Assembly (NCBI RefSeq): GCF_000471905.2
Contig: NW_006497560.1
Coordinates: 1,741,659 to 1,805,658 of the forward strand
Length of the DNA: 64,000 bases
Source of the DNA: Amborella trichopoda
Taxonomy: Eukaryota > Streptophyta > Magnoliopsida > Amborellales > Amborellaceae
Direction: 5' to 3'
The translations under genes and the position numbers were made by a program. Positions 43,951 to 52,480 of the stretch are shown here, in pieces (position 1 is the first letter of the stretch; the number at the start of each line of letters is the position of its first letter). Under the pieces are notes generated by a model. That model made no database searches. It saw only the letters and a list, made by a program, of their open reading frames with translations, and was not told where the DNA came from.

Positions 43951-44626
43951 ACTCTGTCGTTTGACCAAGAGAGGTCAAGACTAGCATTTCATGGTAGTCC
44001 GGTAGTCTAACCGTAATGCTGTTGTGCTAGTCAGAGTTACTGTGCCAACCATATTGCCACGATAGACTAGCCATCGTTTCAAGCTAGTCGGTATTGGTAC
44101 TGTCGTCTAGTAGTAATTCTGTTGTGCCGGTCTGAGTCATCGAGCCCATCTTACTTCCACGTAAGGTCAATTACCTACTAGTCTAGTCACTGTGTCGATA
44201 TCCTCGATTGGTCAAATTCTTCTCACACCAATCTTTCTTCTCTCATTCTTCCCTTCTTCTTTTTGGATGTGCATGCTTGTCTATGTTTGCCCAAAGGTAA
44301 GGTGGGGTCCCTTGACCCACTTGTCTTGTAACATTAGCCATGTGTTTGTGATTGCAGAAACAAGAGAGTACAGGCTTAGGGAGGCGATTTCGAACCAGTT
44401 TTAGGACTGGGGGGTTTTTTTTGTGATCCAAGAGGGCACCAACATGAGCTTGCCCGAATAAGTCCCGAACCCACCTTATACTCCTCTCTCATCGGTTGGT
44501 ATACCTTCCCTTGCTCTTGAGCAAGGTTCCTAAGAAAGCAATCTCAAGTCCCGGGTTCCCTTGAAATCTGAGACACAGGTCGCCAGATCATCTAGATCCA
44601 GAGGGCAAGATCGAGGCACCTAACCA

Positions 44627-45438
44627 AGGTTGTCTGGCCTTAGGAGGTCGAGAACTACGAGCAAGTGTCTGTAAGGGAACAGGTGGAAGCCTGCCCCTTA
44701 CAGGTTGTGCTAGTGTGTGATGAGGGGGAGGATGAAGAGATCGTCTCCCATGTACTTGGGTTGGCGCAGTGATGGCGTTGCGTCGAGTGGTGGGATGCAC
44801 ATGCATGATGTGTACAGGACCTGGCTGGATGAGGCCTGATCCTGAAGACCTACTTGAGGCATTAGGAGGGTAGCCCTGAGGTATGGCTCGAGTGGACGAC
44901 CCAAGAGCCTTTGTGTGTGTGTACAAGAGGTGGAGGCCCTAGGGTCTCCTCCTCTATGTGTTGAGTCTCTAAACATAGAGACCCGAGGAGGTGGAGGAAT
45001 GTGGGGGGTAGCCTTGTAGCGAACCACAGGAATAACGACAAGTTCTTTGCCTTTTGTAGTTAGGGACTGGGTAGCCTTTTGACGTACCTCAACAATACGA
45101 ATGGAAAGTGACTTGCCAATGACAGGGTGCATGCTGTGAATGGTAGCAGACGTGCTATCAATGCATAGTGCTTTGGCAGAGGTTCCACCGGAGCTAGGGG
45201 ATGGGGAGTTAGGGACCTTTAAATCCCTTCTCACACATATTTGGGTCAAGACTTGGGAGCTAGACAAACGTCGGAAACGAAGCTGGAAAAGCTTGTTCTC
45301 GAGGGGAACTTGCGAACTCGAGGATGAGAAAATCCCCGATCCGGATGAATGGGTTAGGGCACCCAGAAGCCATGTGTGTGTAGTGTAGAAAAATAAAGGA
45401 GTGACTAGCCAAACAAGTTCCATCAAAGGGGTAGTGTG
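44627..45438 (-). other. Element A leader between PBS and the B insertion
   Basis: It follows A's primer binding site on the minus strand and stops where B's LTR ends at 44626. It contains the 238-codon frame listed separately and is the only part of A's 5' internal region to the right of B. Confidence 0.65.
44710..45426 (-). CDS. Unrecognised 238-codon ORF in A's leader
   Basis: This open frame starts about 10 bp after the primer binding site and runs without a stop to 44710, near the B junction. The product is Ser/Pro/Arg-rich (SSGSGIFSSSSSQ, NSPSPSSGGTSAKA, TPHIPPPPRVSM) with no recognised domain. Among so many broken frames, 238 codons in the sense direction is notable, and it could be the N-terminal part of gag or a leader ORF. 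Compositional chance is also possible, since much of this element has low stop density. B has no counterpart. Confidence 0.35.
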   Translation of the reverse strand: MMELVWLVTPLFFYTTHTWLLGALTHSSGSGIFSSSSSQVPLENKLFQLRFRRLSSSQVLTQICVRRDLKVPNSPSPSSGGTSAKALCIDSTSATIHSMHPVIGKSLSIRIVEVRQKATQSLTTKGKELVVIPVVRYKATPHIPPPPRVSMFRDSTHRGGDPRASTSCTHTQRLLGRPLEPYLRATLLMPQVGLQDQASSSQVLYTSCMCIPPLDATPSLRQPKYMGDDLFILPLITH

Positions 45439-45456
45439 TCCCCAGTGGAGTCACCA
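45439..45456 (-). other. Primer binding site of element A (tRNA-Arg type)
   Basis: The minus strand reads TGGTGACTCCACTGGGGA, three bases after the 5' LTR end. It closely matches the complement of the 3' end of plant tRNA-Arg (consensus TGGCGACTCCGCTGGGG), used by Ogre/Tat-type Ty3 elements. Both differences are of the C-to-T/G-to-A kind at CpG sites, as expected of methylation decay, though a different Arg isoacceptor could explain one of them. Confidence 0.75.
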
Positions 45457-46189
45457 AGCTGGTTAGATGCCTCGATCTCGCCCTTTGGGTCGCGATGACT
45501 TGGTAGCACGTGTCTCGAGTTTCAAGGAGAGCCCAGGACATGAGACCGCTCTCTTAGGAACCTTTTTATAAAACAAGGGTAGGTACACCAACGGGTGAGA
45601 GAGGAATTTAATGTGAGGCGGGACACACCTCACCTGGGTCCATGACTCACTCGTACTGACTTGCATGGGTGCCCTCTTAGATCACAACAGAACGGCCTCT
45701 AGTCCTACAACTGGTTTGAAATTGCCTCCCTTGACCTGTACACTCCGGCTTCTGCAATCACACACACATGGCTAATTTACAAGATAAGTGGGCCAGGGAA
45801 CCCCACCTTATCTTTGGGCGAACGCACACTGATGTGCACGTTCAAAGGAGAAAGGCAAGAAATGATGAGATGACGTTTGGGGTAATGAATAGGACATAGA
45901 AAAGAGAAGAGAAGAAAGAGACATTTGACTCGGTGGCTAGTCTGACACAGTGGCTAGATTGGTATGGTGATTGGCCGGGCTTAGTAGCAAGACGGGCACT
46001 GTAACTCAGACCGGTAAGGTAGTAATATTACTCAATGATAGAATCAACACTAACCCACTTGACATAATGATGAGTTTGATGTGACAGTAAGACGGGCACA
46101 GTAACTCAGACCACAATACGGTAATACTGCTCGACGACGAGACTACTATGATAGTGCTGAACTCAACCTGTCCCTTGGTCAAATGAGAG

Positions 46190-47250
46190 AGGAATAATAA
46201 CAAAGAGAGAAGAGAAAGATAAGGAGAAAAGAGAAGAGATGAAGAAGAGGAAGAATTAGTGAAAGAGAAGAAGAAATAAGAACAAAAAGAGTGAAAGGAG
46301 AAGAGATATAATAGAAGAGAGAAGGAGAAGAGAAAAGAGGAGAGGAGGAGAAGGATAGAAGAGAAGAGAATAAAGAAGAAGAAAGGAAGAAGAGAACGGA
46401 AGAGAGAAGAAGACGAAAACAGAAGAGGGATAAAAAAAAGAAAAAGAAAAAGAAACAGAAGAAAGAGAGGAGAAAGAAGAGAAAAGAAAAGAAGAGAGAG
46501 AAAGAAAGAAGAGAGGAAAGAGGGGGAAGAGGAGAGAGAAGAGAGAAGAAAGAAAAGAGAGAAGGAAGAGAGAAGAGGGAAGAGAGAAGAAAGAAAGAAG
46601 AAAGAAAGAGAAGAAAGAGAAAGAAAGGAAGAGAGAAGAAAGAGAGAAGAGAGAGAAGAGAGAGAAGAGAGAGAAGAACGAGGGAAGAAAGAAAGAAGAA
46701 AGAGAAGAAAGAAGAGAGAAAAGAGAGAAGACAAAAGAGAGAGAAGAAGAGCGAGAAGAAGAGAAGGAAAAGAAAAGAGAAGAAAGAAGAGAGAAAAAAG
46801 AGTAAACGAAGAACGAAAGAAGAAAGAGAATAAAGAAAGGTGACAGAGAATAAAGAAGAAAGAAGAGAGTGAAGGAAAAGAGAAGAGAGAGAAAAGAGGA
46901 GAGAATGGAGAGAAGGGAGAGAATGACGAAGAATAAGAGAGAGAAAGAGAAGCAAAAAAGAAGAGAGAGAATAAAGAAAGACGATAGAGAAGAAAGAAGA
47001 ATGAAGAAAGTGAAGGAAAAGAGAAGAGATGAGAAAAGAAGAGAGAAAGAAGAAAGAGAAGAAAGAGAGAGACAAAAGAGGAGAGAGAAAGAGAGAAAAA
47101 AAAAGAAGAGAGAAGGAGGAGAGAGATAAAAGAAGAGAGAAAAAGACAAAAATAAGAGAGAGAAGAAAGAAGAGAGGGAAAGAAGGAAAAGGGAGAAGAA
47201 AGAGAAAGACAGAGAGAAGAGAGAAGAGAGGAAAAGAAGAAGGAACAGAA
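46190..47250. repeat. 1.06-kb polypurine tract in A 5' LTR
   Basis: The plus strand is near-pure A/G (gaagaaagaga words). It is equivalent to 13161-14410 but lacks the (GA)39 run. Confidence 0.94.
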
Positions 47251-47620
47251 ACATGGACGGCGATAGGTTCTGTCGTCCATGATAAAGGAGAGAGAAAAAA
47301 GGGGAAGGAAAGAGAGAACATGGATGACGATAGGCCCTGCCATTCATGATAAGAGAGAGAGAACATGGACAGCGACGAGTTTCACCATCCATGATAGGAG
47401 AGAGAGAGAGTAAGAACATGGACGGCGATTGGTGCCACCGTCCATGACAGGAGAAAGAGAGAACACAGACATCGATAGGTTCCGCCGTCCATGACAAGAG
47501 AAGAGGAGCAAGAGAGAACATGGACGACGAAAGGTTCCGTCATCCATGACCAGAGGGCGGGGGAAAGAGAGAACATGAATGACGATAGGTTCTGCCGTCC
47601 ATGACAGGAGAGAGGGGGAA
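47251..47620. repeat. Seven-unit hairpin array in A 5' LTR
   Basis: Seven units of about 50-60 bp carry palindromes such as CATGGACGGCG...CCACCGTCCATG. Individual units differ from their partners in the 3' LTR, yet most keep complementary arms. Confidence 0.86.
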
Positions 47621-48336
47621 AGAGAGAAGAAACAACACACGTGACGATAGGCATCGTCGTGCATGTTAGAAGGGATCGAGACATAACCCGACCTGCCACT
47701 TGGGAAAGGGCCCAGTTCAATGTCGTTGTTAGAGAATAGGGGAATAAATGTCATGCGGGGGGATGAGCATCGTCGTGTACAACATGGGGATAGAGGAACT
47801 TGGACAAAGGCTCGGCCCGCCACTCGGGTTAAGACCCGGCTCACTATGCATGTTCCAGGAGATTAAGTAAAGAAAGAGGATGTCATACTTGACGATCGAC
47901 ACTACTGTGCATGGCTGAAGAGGAGAGAAAAAGAAAGAAAGTAGAGAGAGGAGAGAGGAGAAAGAATATTAGGAAAGGGAGGAGGGAGAAAGAGGAAAGA
48001 AGAGAAAGAAAGACACACACGGCGGTAACCTACTACCGTGCATGTTGAGAGAGGCAAAAAGAGGGAGAGAGAAAAAGACAAAAGAAGAGGGAAAGAGCGA
48101 AAGAGAGACATTCATGATGATGCTTATTACTGTGCATGTTGAGGTAGAGAAGAGAAATATAGAGGGAAGAAGCAAAGGAGAGAGATAGAGAGAAGAGGAG
48201 AGAGGAGAAAGAAAAAAAAGGAGAGAGAATAGAGGAGAGAGAAAGTTACCTTCATCGTGGGGTACTAGACTTTTCCTCTCTCTCCTCTCTCTCTCTCTCT
48301 CGGACGTGGCCCTCAATCTCAAAGCTAACTCTAAAT

Positions 48337-48342
48337 TTTATT
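48337..48342 (-). terminator. Polyadenylation signal of A 5' LTR
   Basis: The minus strand reads AATAAA in attaataaaattt, downstream of the TATA box at 48381-48390. Confidence 0.65.
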
Positions 48343-48380
48343 AATCCAATTGAAGGTCCATTACAATGGGGTATATTGTG

Positions 48381-48390
48381 GTATTTATAG
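48381..48390 (-). promoter_or_regulatory. TATA box of A 5' LTR
   Basis: The minus strand reads CTATAAATAC, the same as in the 3' LTR. It would drive the A genomic transcript leftward. Confidence 0.78.
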
Positions 48391-49686
48391 ACTTGAGCTC
48401 AAAACATAGGTGGATGCCCAAAATCTAATCTAATTGATGATAATTACAATTTATTTGAATTAAATTAAAATCTAAAAATGGATGCAAAATTATGGTTTTG
48501 ACTTGTTCAATAATACACAAAATTCTAAAACAGTCCTATTGCTTCCCTAGAACGTCATCCTCCATGGATGATTCAGAGTTGCTCAGGCCTCTATTTGACC
48601 AAAGGATGATTGCTTTCTCGTTGGGCTCGGCTTGACGATCGATTTGATATCAACTTCGAACCACGGATCGTGTTTTTAAGCCACGATCATGAGACTCGAA
48701 GTTTGTACGAATCTTGAAAACTTCGGATCGATAGTGTGCTCATTTCTTAATGTATCTCTTTGATTTTTTTGCTTAATTGCACTGATCATACCATCATGAT
48801 CGCGTTGCAACAAACGTAGCTTGATTTTGTGCCCGGACGAAGATTTTACTATCTTGGGTTTTTGATCGGAACTTGGATTCTTGTGGCTGGAGTTTTACAG
48901 TGATTTTAATACCTTTGTATGAAAAATCTAACCGTTCATCACATGAGGGGTTCGAACCAGACATAGCTTTAGACCTTACGCACGCAATGCAAATGGTTTC
49001 ACGTCGATCAGGTACGCGAGCACCGTGATATGGCCGCACGAGTGGGTCATGCTACTGCTGATTTTCCTGCAGCCTTAATCACAAATGGTCATCTTCTTTG
49101 TAGCTTTTCTCCTTTCTCGGGCATTGTCATGAGGCATGCTATATATCACAATGCTCATCCTGACGAGAAGAATATGCTCAGAAAATTTGAGTGCGTTTTG
49201 ACTCGTAACGAGGGAGATATGAGTCTTCCAAGTTGTTGTTCGTGACTATGAAATTCAATCACCTTTAATGGAGATTGGTGCAAGGAGGGCGCACGGGAAT
49301 AACATGCGCCCTCTCCTCTTTCTGTCTTTTATCTAGAACTTTGACCTGGATCATCTGTATAAGCCAAAATTTGACCCTTGGGGTTATCTAATGGCGGTGG
49401 TCCCACAACAATTTGATGCTCCGTTAATGGGGTTCCAGTTATAAGGTTCGTTTCAGGGTGCTAGAGACTGATTTTTCTAAAAATGTTTCTTTGTCTGTAC
49501 TGCCTTAGACATGTCGAATTGCGACGAAACTTAGCAGGTGGCCTTTTGCAGTCCTTAAGAACATCTTCAACTGTTTTGGAACAATTATGAGACTGTTTAG
49601 AATTCCACTGTAAATCAAGGCGTTATTGACTGACTTCTCTTTATTCCGAATCGGGGAGCCAAGGTACTGAAAGATGTGTTCAAACA

Positions 49687-49691
49687 AAAGC
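49687..49691. other. Target site duplication of element A (right copy, AAAGC)
   Basis: AAAGC directly follows A's terminal CA, and the interrupted X LTR repeat array continues from here. Confidence 0.93.
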
Positions 49692-51427
49692 ATGTCTTAC
49701 TACATGCATTCATAACATAAAAAATCATACTTTCATTTCATAACAAAATATGCCTCATTGTCATGCATTTATTTCATAACAGAGCATGCATTCATTCCAT
49801 AACAGAGTATGCGTCATTGTCATGCCTTCATTTCATAACAGAGCATGCTTTCATGCGCACATATCATAATAGAGACAGGTTCATATGAAACAACAATATG
49901 TCCAAAGCATACTACATATCATCAGGCTCATTAGCTCAAAAGACATATTCCATTTATTTTTCTGGCTTTTCACAGTGAACATGGCCCACTTATAAAGGAA
50001 TATTATGCAATAAAAATATCAGTTGGACATGAGACCACTTTTATAACAATCTAGGCTCTTGAAAATACAACTTTTATGAAGGGGGTAACCTCAAATGTCG
50101 GGTTAAAGTATGCCAAACTATTTGTTGTTCTTGAATAAAGTTTATGTCTTCACAACAGAAAACCCAGTGTGATGTTCTCATAGAAAAATGGGCATAACAT
50201 TCAAACCATAAGGAATTTTATCAGTGTTCACAACCATTTTCAATATAGACTCATTTATCTTTCATTTAAAAGTAATTTGACAACGTTCTGCTGTGTTTTG
50301 ATTATTGAAAAGCTCCACACAAAACCCATTAAATCCCTGGAATTTCATTTCATAAATTTGACATGCTTCAAAAAATGGTAAATAACTTTTAAACCAAAAA
50401 GAATATTAACAAGAGGTATTTTCCATGATAAAATAGACTCAATGATCTACGTTTTCGCAAAATTTCATAATCTAAGCGGATATATAGGATACTCAAACAG
50501 TTTCTTAAACCGGAGCCATAGTTCTGAAAAACAGAGTACACTCTACTAGGATTTCAGTAACATGCATCCACACCCATTTTCACACCAATAATCATACTTA
50601 AATCTCATACTTTGATAAGCTAAACAAACATTGCGTTAATTTAAAGCATTAAAATATAGAAACCAGATCCACTTATATGTACCAAATAAAACTCTAAACT
50701 TCTTTACAAGTTTCACTTCAACTACCAAGCTCCACAAGATTGGGTTCAAACTCAAGGGCTTAAGGCTGGGAAACGTCTCAAAGCTCAAAATCGTAAGGCA
50801 AGATGGGGAGAACGTGGGTGGGAGAGAGCAATGAGTGGAGAGAGAGATGAATGGCTGTGAAGGGGGTATAAGTAAGCTTAGGTGGTGGCAACATACAATT
50901 GCCACATGGCATCCATGAGGGCATGCATGAGGAGCGAGAGAACATGGGAGACATCATCATGGGATGGAAGCATGCAATTGACAAGTGGCATGCAAGAGGA
51001 GAGAGAGGGAGTAAGCATGGGAGACATCATCATTATGGGCTGGAGAATGCTTGTGCCACATGCCACACATGTATGGAGAGAAAGAGATCATGTAATCATG
51101 AGAAAGAACAGTTTCCCTTGGACTACTGTACACTACCCGCGCCCAGTGACGCGCTCATCGGCCCATTCCCTCAACGTGCGTCCAGCTATTTGCGCTCGCT
51201 AGTGCGCCTATCCATCCACTATCAACAGTGCCATGCTCACCCACGCACTCATCCACATGTACTCAACAGCGCGTTGCTTCACCCGCGCCTAACTACGTGT
51301 TCACACATCCGCACCAAACTGCGCATACACACCTCATTCTAACGCGGACTCGAGTACCTACACGTGTAAAATGCGGGCGACTTATCGATACACTACAACC
51401 ACACTAGAAAAGTCTGGGTCCTTACAT
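49692..51427 (-). mobile_element. Element X: left (3') LTR, second part
   Basis: It aligns with 53564-55253 throughout, from atgtcttactac to gggtccttaca. On the minus strand it starts TGTAAGGACCCAGACTTTTC, a common plant Ty3 LTR start, preceded by a polypurine tract. Open frames here (for example at 50636-51342) lie wholly in the LTR and have no domain. Confidence 0.9.
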
Positions 51428-51440
51428 CATCCCCCCCTTA
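51428..51440 (-). other. Polypurine tract of element X
   Basis: The minus strand reads AAGGGGGGGATGA directly before the LTR start TGTAAGG. This is the expected plus-strand primer site and fixes X's orientation. Confidence 0.85.
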
Positions 51441-51845
51441 AGAAGTATTTTGGTCCCAAAATCATATATCTACTAATCAAATAAATGGGGGTCTGAAAGG
51501 GGCACTCTTCTCCAAGCAATCTATTGACGCATGATGAACAAACAACCATCCTATGCTCAGGAGGAAGTAAAAATCCTAAACGCCAAAAAAAATCAAATTT
51601 ATGGGCAAGACTCTACTTCCCAATTGTACCTCACAGTACCTAAACTTTGAGCCAGTCACTAAAGAGTCCCCTAAGAAGGTGTGGTCACTACTAAGGTATG
51701 ATTAAGAGGTGCAGACTCATGCTCAGGTGACATGCAAACACAAGGTGCAACAAAGAATGAGAAGAACCAGGTTTTATCAAGATTTAACATCTCATTCACA
51801 AACAAAGAGCTTACCTCGGATCTCTGAGGTAGAAGCCTTATCCTC

Positions 51846-52268
51846 CTATTTCGTGAGTGGACCTTGAGTCTTTGATTTATTCTCAGGCTTCGTCAATGGG
51901 GAGAATGCCTTAAGGTTGGCTGACATTACTCTCCCTCGAATATCTGGCCTGAGGCCCCTCTCAAACTTGCTCTCCATACACGCCTCTGTGTCCATGATAT
52001 GAGGCACATACGAAGAGAGCTCCGCAAACTTGGCTGCATACTGTTCTACCGACAATCTCCGATGCTGCAGCTCAATAAATTTCACTTCCTTCCTCTCTCG
52101 GACAGAATCACGGAAATACTCCTCATTAAATGCCACTAGGAAGTTCTTCCAAGTGGCCGTAATCCCTGTCTCCACCCAGGACTGTCTCACCGAACTCCAC
52201 GAATGCTCGAAATCCCCTTCTAGCATAAATGTCCCCAATCTAAAATTTTGCTCTTCAAAAGAATGCAA
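51846..52268 (-). pseudogene. Gag fragment of element X (Ty3 Retrotrans_gag)
   Basis: The 140-codon frame contains WVETGITATWKNFLVAFNEE, YFRDSVRERKEVKFIELQHR, YAAKFAELSSYVPHIMD and FERGLRPDIRGRVMSANL. This is the Retrotrans_gag core of chromovirus-like (Del/Tekay type) plant Ty3 elements, which forms the virus-like particle. The N-terminus and the zinc knuckle are missing, and the frame ends in LTK before 3' non-coding sequence. It is unrelated to the gag of A and B. Confidence 0.88.
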
Positions 52269-52414
52269 AACTTCAAAGACCTTCTTTACCTGTCACCTCC
52301 ATCTTTCAGCTATTTATAGTCCTCCATCAGGCCAAGCTAAACCCATTACTTAAGACTTCTACTATCACTCAGGAGGGAAAACAATTATAGATGGGAGAAT
52401 CCAGTTTGTAATGT

Positions 52415-52417
<3 letters not shown>

Positions 52418-52445
<28 letters not shown>
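52418..52445. repeat. (CA)n microsatellite in X leader
   Basis: A CA run of about 28 bp. The inverted leader copy at 11229 has gtgtgtgtatgtatg instead. Confidence 0.93.
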
Positions 52446-52448
<3 letters not shown>

Positions 52449-52480
52449 GTCAGTGAGCTTTTGGGGCTTTCGATAAGCGA

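Larger units (their letters stand above)
29700..44626 (+). mobile_element. Element B: plus-strand relative of A, inverted inside A, lacking its 5' LTR
   Basis: B has the same gene order as A on the opposite strand: gag (29775-31155), linker (31156-32790), protease (32800-33573), C-terminal extension, convergent PMD gene (38097-34447, minus), non-coding 3' region with the same minisatellites, and a 3' LTR (41197-44626). It starts abruptly in gag. Its hairpin array is a different sequence subtype from A's, so B is not a simple recent copy of A. It sits between A's leader (44627-45456) and A's gag. Confidence 0.8.
41197..44626 (+). mobile_element. Element B 3' LTR (3.43 kb)
   Basis: It starts TGTTTGAACACA after acggcacaagc and ends in gaggcacctaacca, matching A's LTR ends read on the minus strand (start tgtttgaacac, end gaggcatctaacca). 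U3 is 41197-42490, the TATA box is at 42493, AATAAA is at 42550, and the rest (about 2.1 kb) is pyrimidine-rich sequence with a 12-unit hairpin array. No target duplication can be confirmed, because the 5' end of B is missing. Confidence 0.88.
12450..49686 (-). mobile_element. Element A: 37.2-kb minus-strand LTR retrotransposon, non-autonomous, containing inverted relative B
   Basis: A is bounded by direct LTRs (3' LTR 12450-16877, 5' LTR 45460-49686) that start TG and end CA, and by a 5-bp target duplication. The primer binding site is at 45439-45456. The internal region has, in minus-strand order, a leader with an unrecognised ORF, the inserted inverted relative B (about 29.7-44.6 kb), then gag, a basic linker and a retropepsin-like protease, followed by a convergent plus-strand PMD gene and a long non-coding 3' part. 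No RT, RNase H or integrase motif was seen, so it would need proteins from another element. Excluding B, it would be about 22 kb. LTRs differ at roughly 15% over the first 230 bp by eye. Confidence 0.9.
45460..49686 (-). mobile_element. Element A 5' LTR (4.23 kb)
   Basis: It is co-linear with 12450-16877 and has the same termini (tggttagatgcc and gtgttcaaaca). On the minus strand, U3 is 49686-48391, the TATA box is at 48381-48390, the AATAAA is at 48337-48342, and the transcribed remainder runs about 2.9 kb to 45460. The purine-rich tract spans 46190-47250, with a seven-unit hairpin array at 47251-47620 and a second GA-rich area at 47920-48250. Open frames here are low-complexity artefacts. 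Confidence 0.9.
51441..52480 (-). other. Element X internal region (1.05 kb, gag only)
   Basis: Between the polypurine tract and the 5' LTR there is only a gag fragment and non-coding sequence. Protease, RT, RNase H and integrase are all absent. A clear PBS next to 52481 was not found. Confidence 0.75.

Noticed and set aside
45439-45456. tRNA gene fragment
   Set aside because: Only the 3' 18 bases match, directly beside an LTR end, which is what a primer binding site looks like. No cloverleaf is present.
46006-47521. Open frames of 445, 421 and 395 codons in the 5' LTR
   Set aside because: The same polypurine artefact as in the 3' LTR; no domain, and open in overlapping frames.
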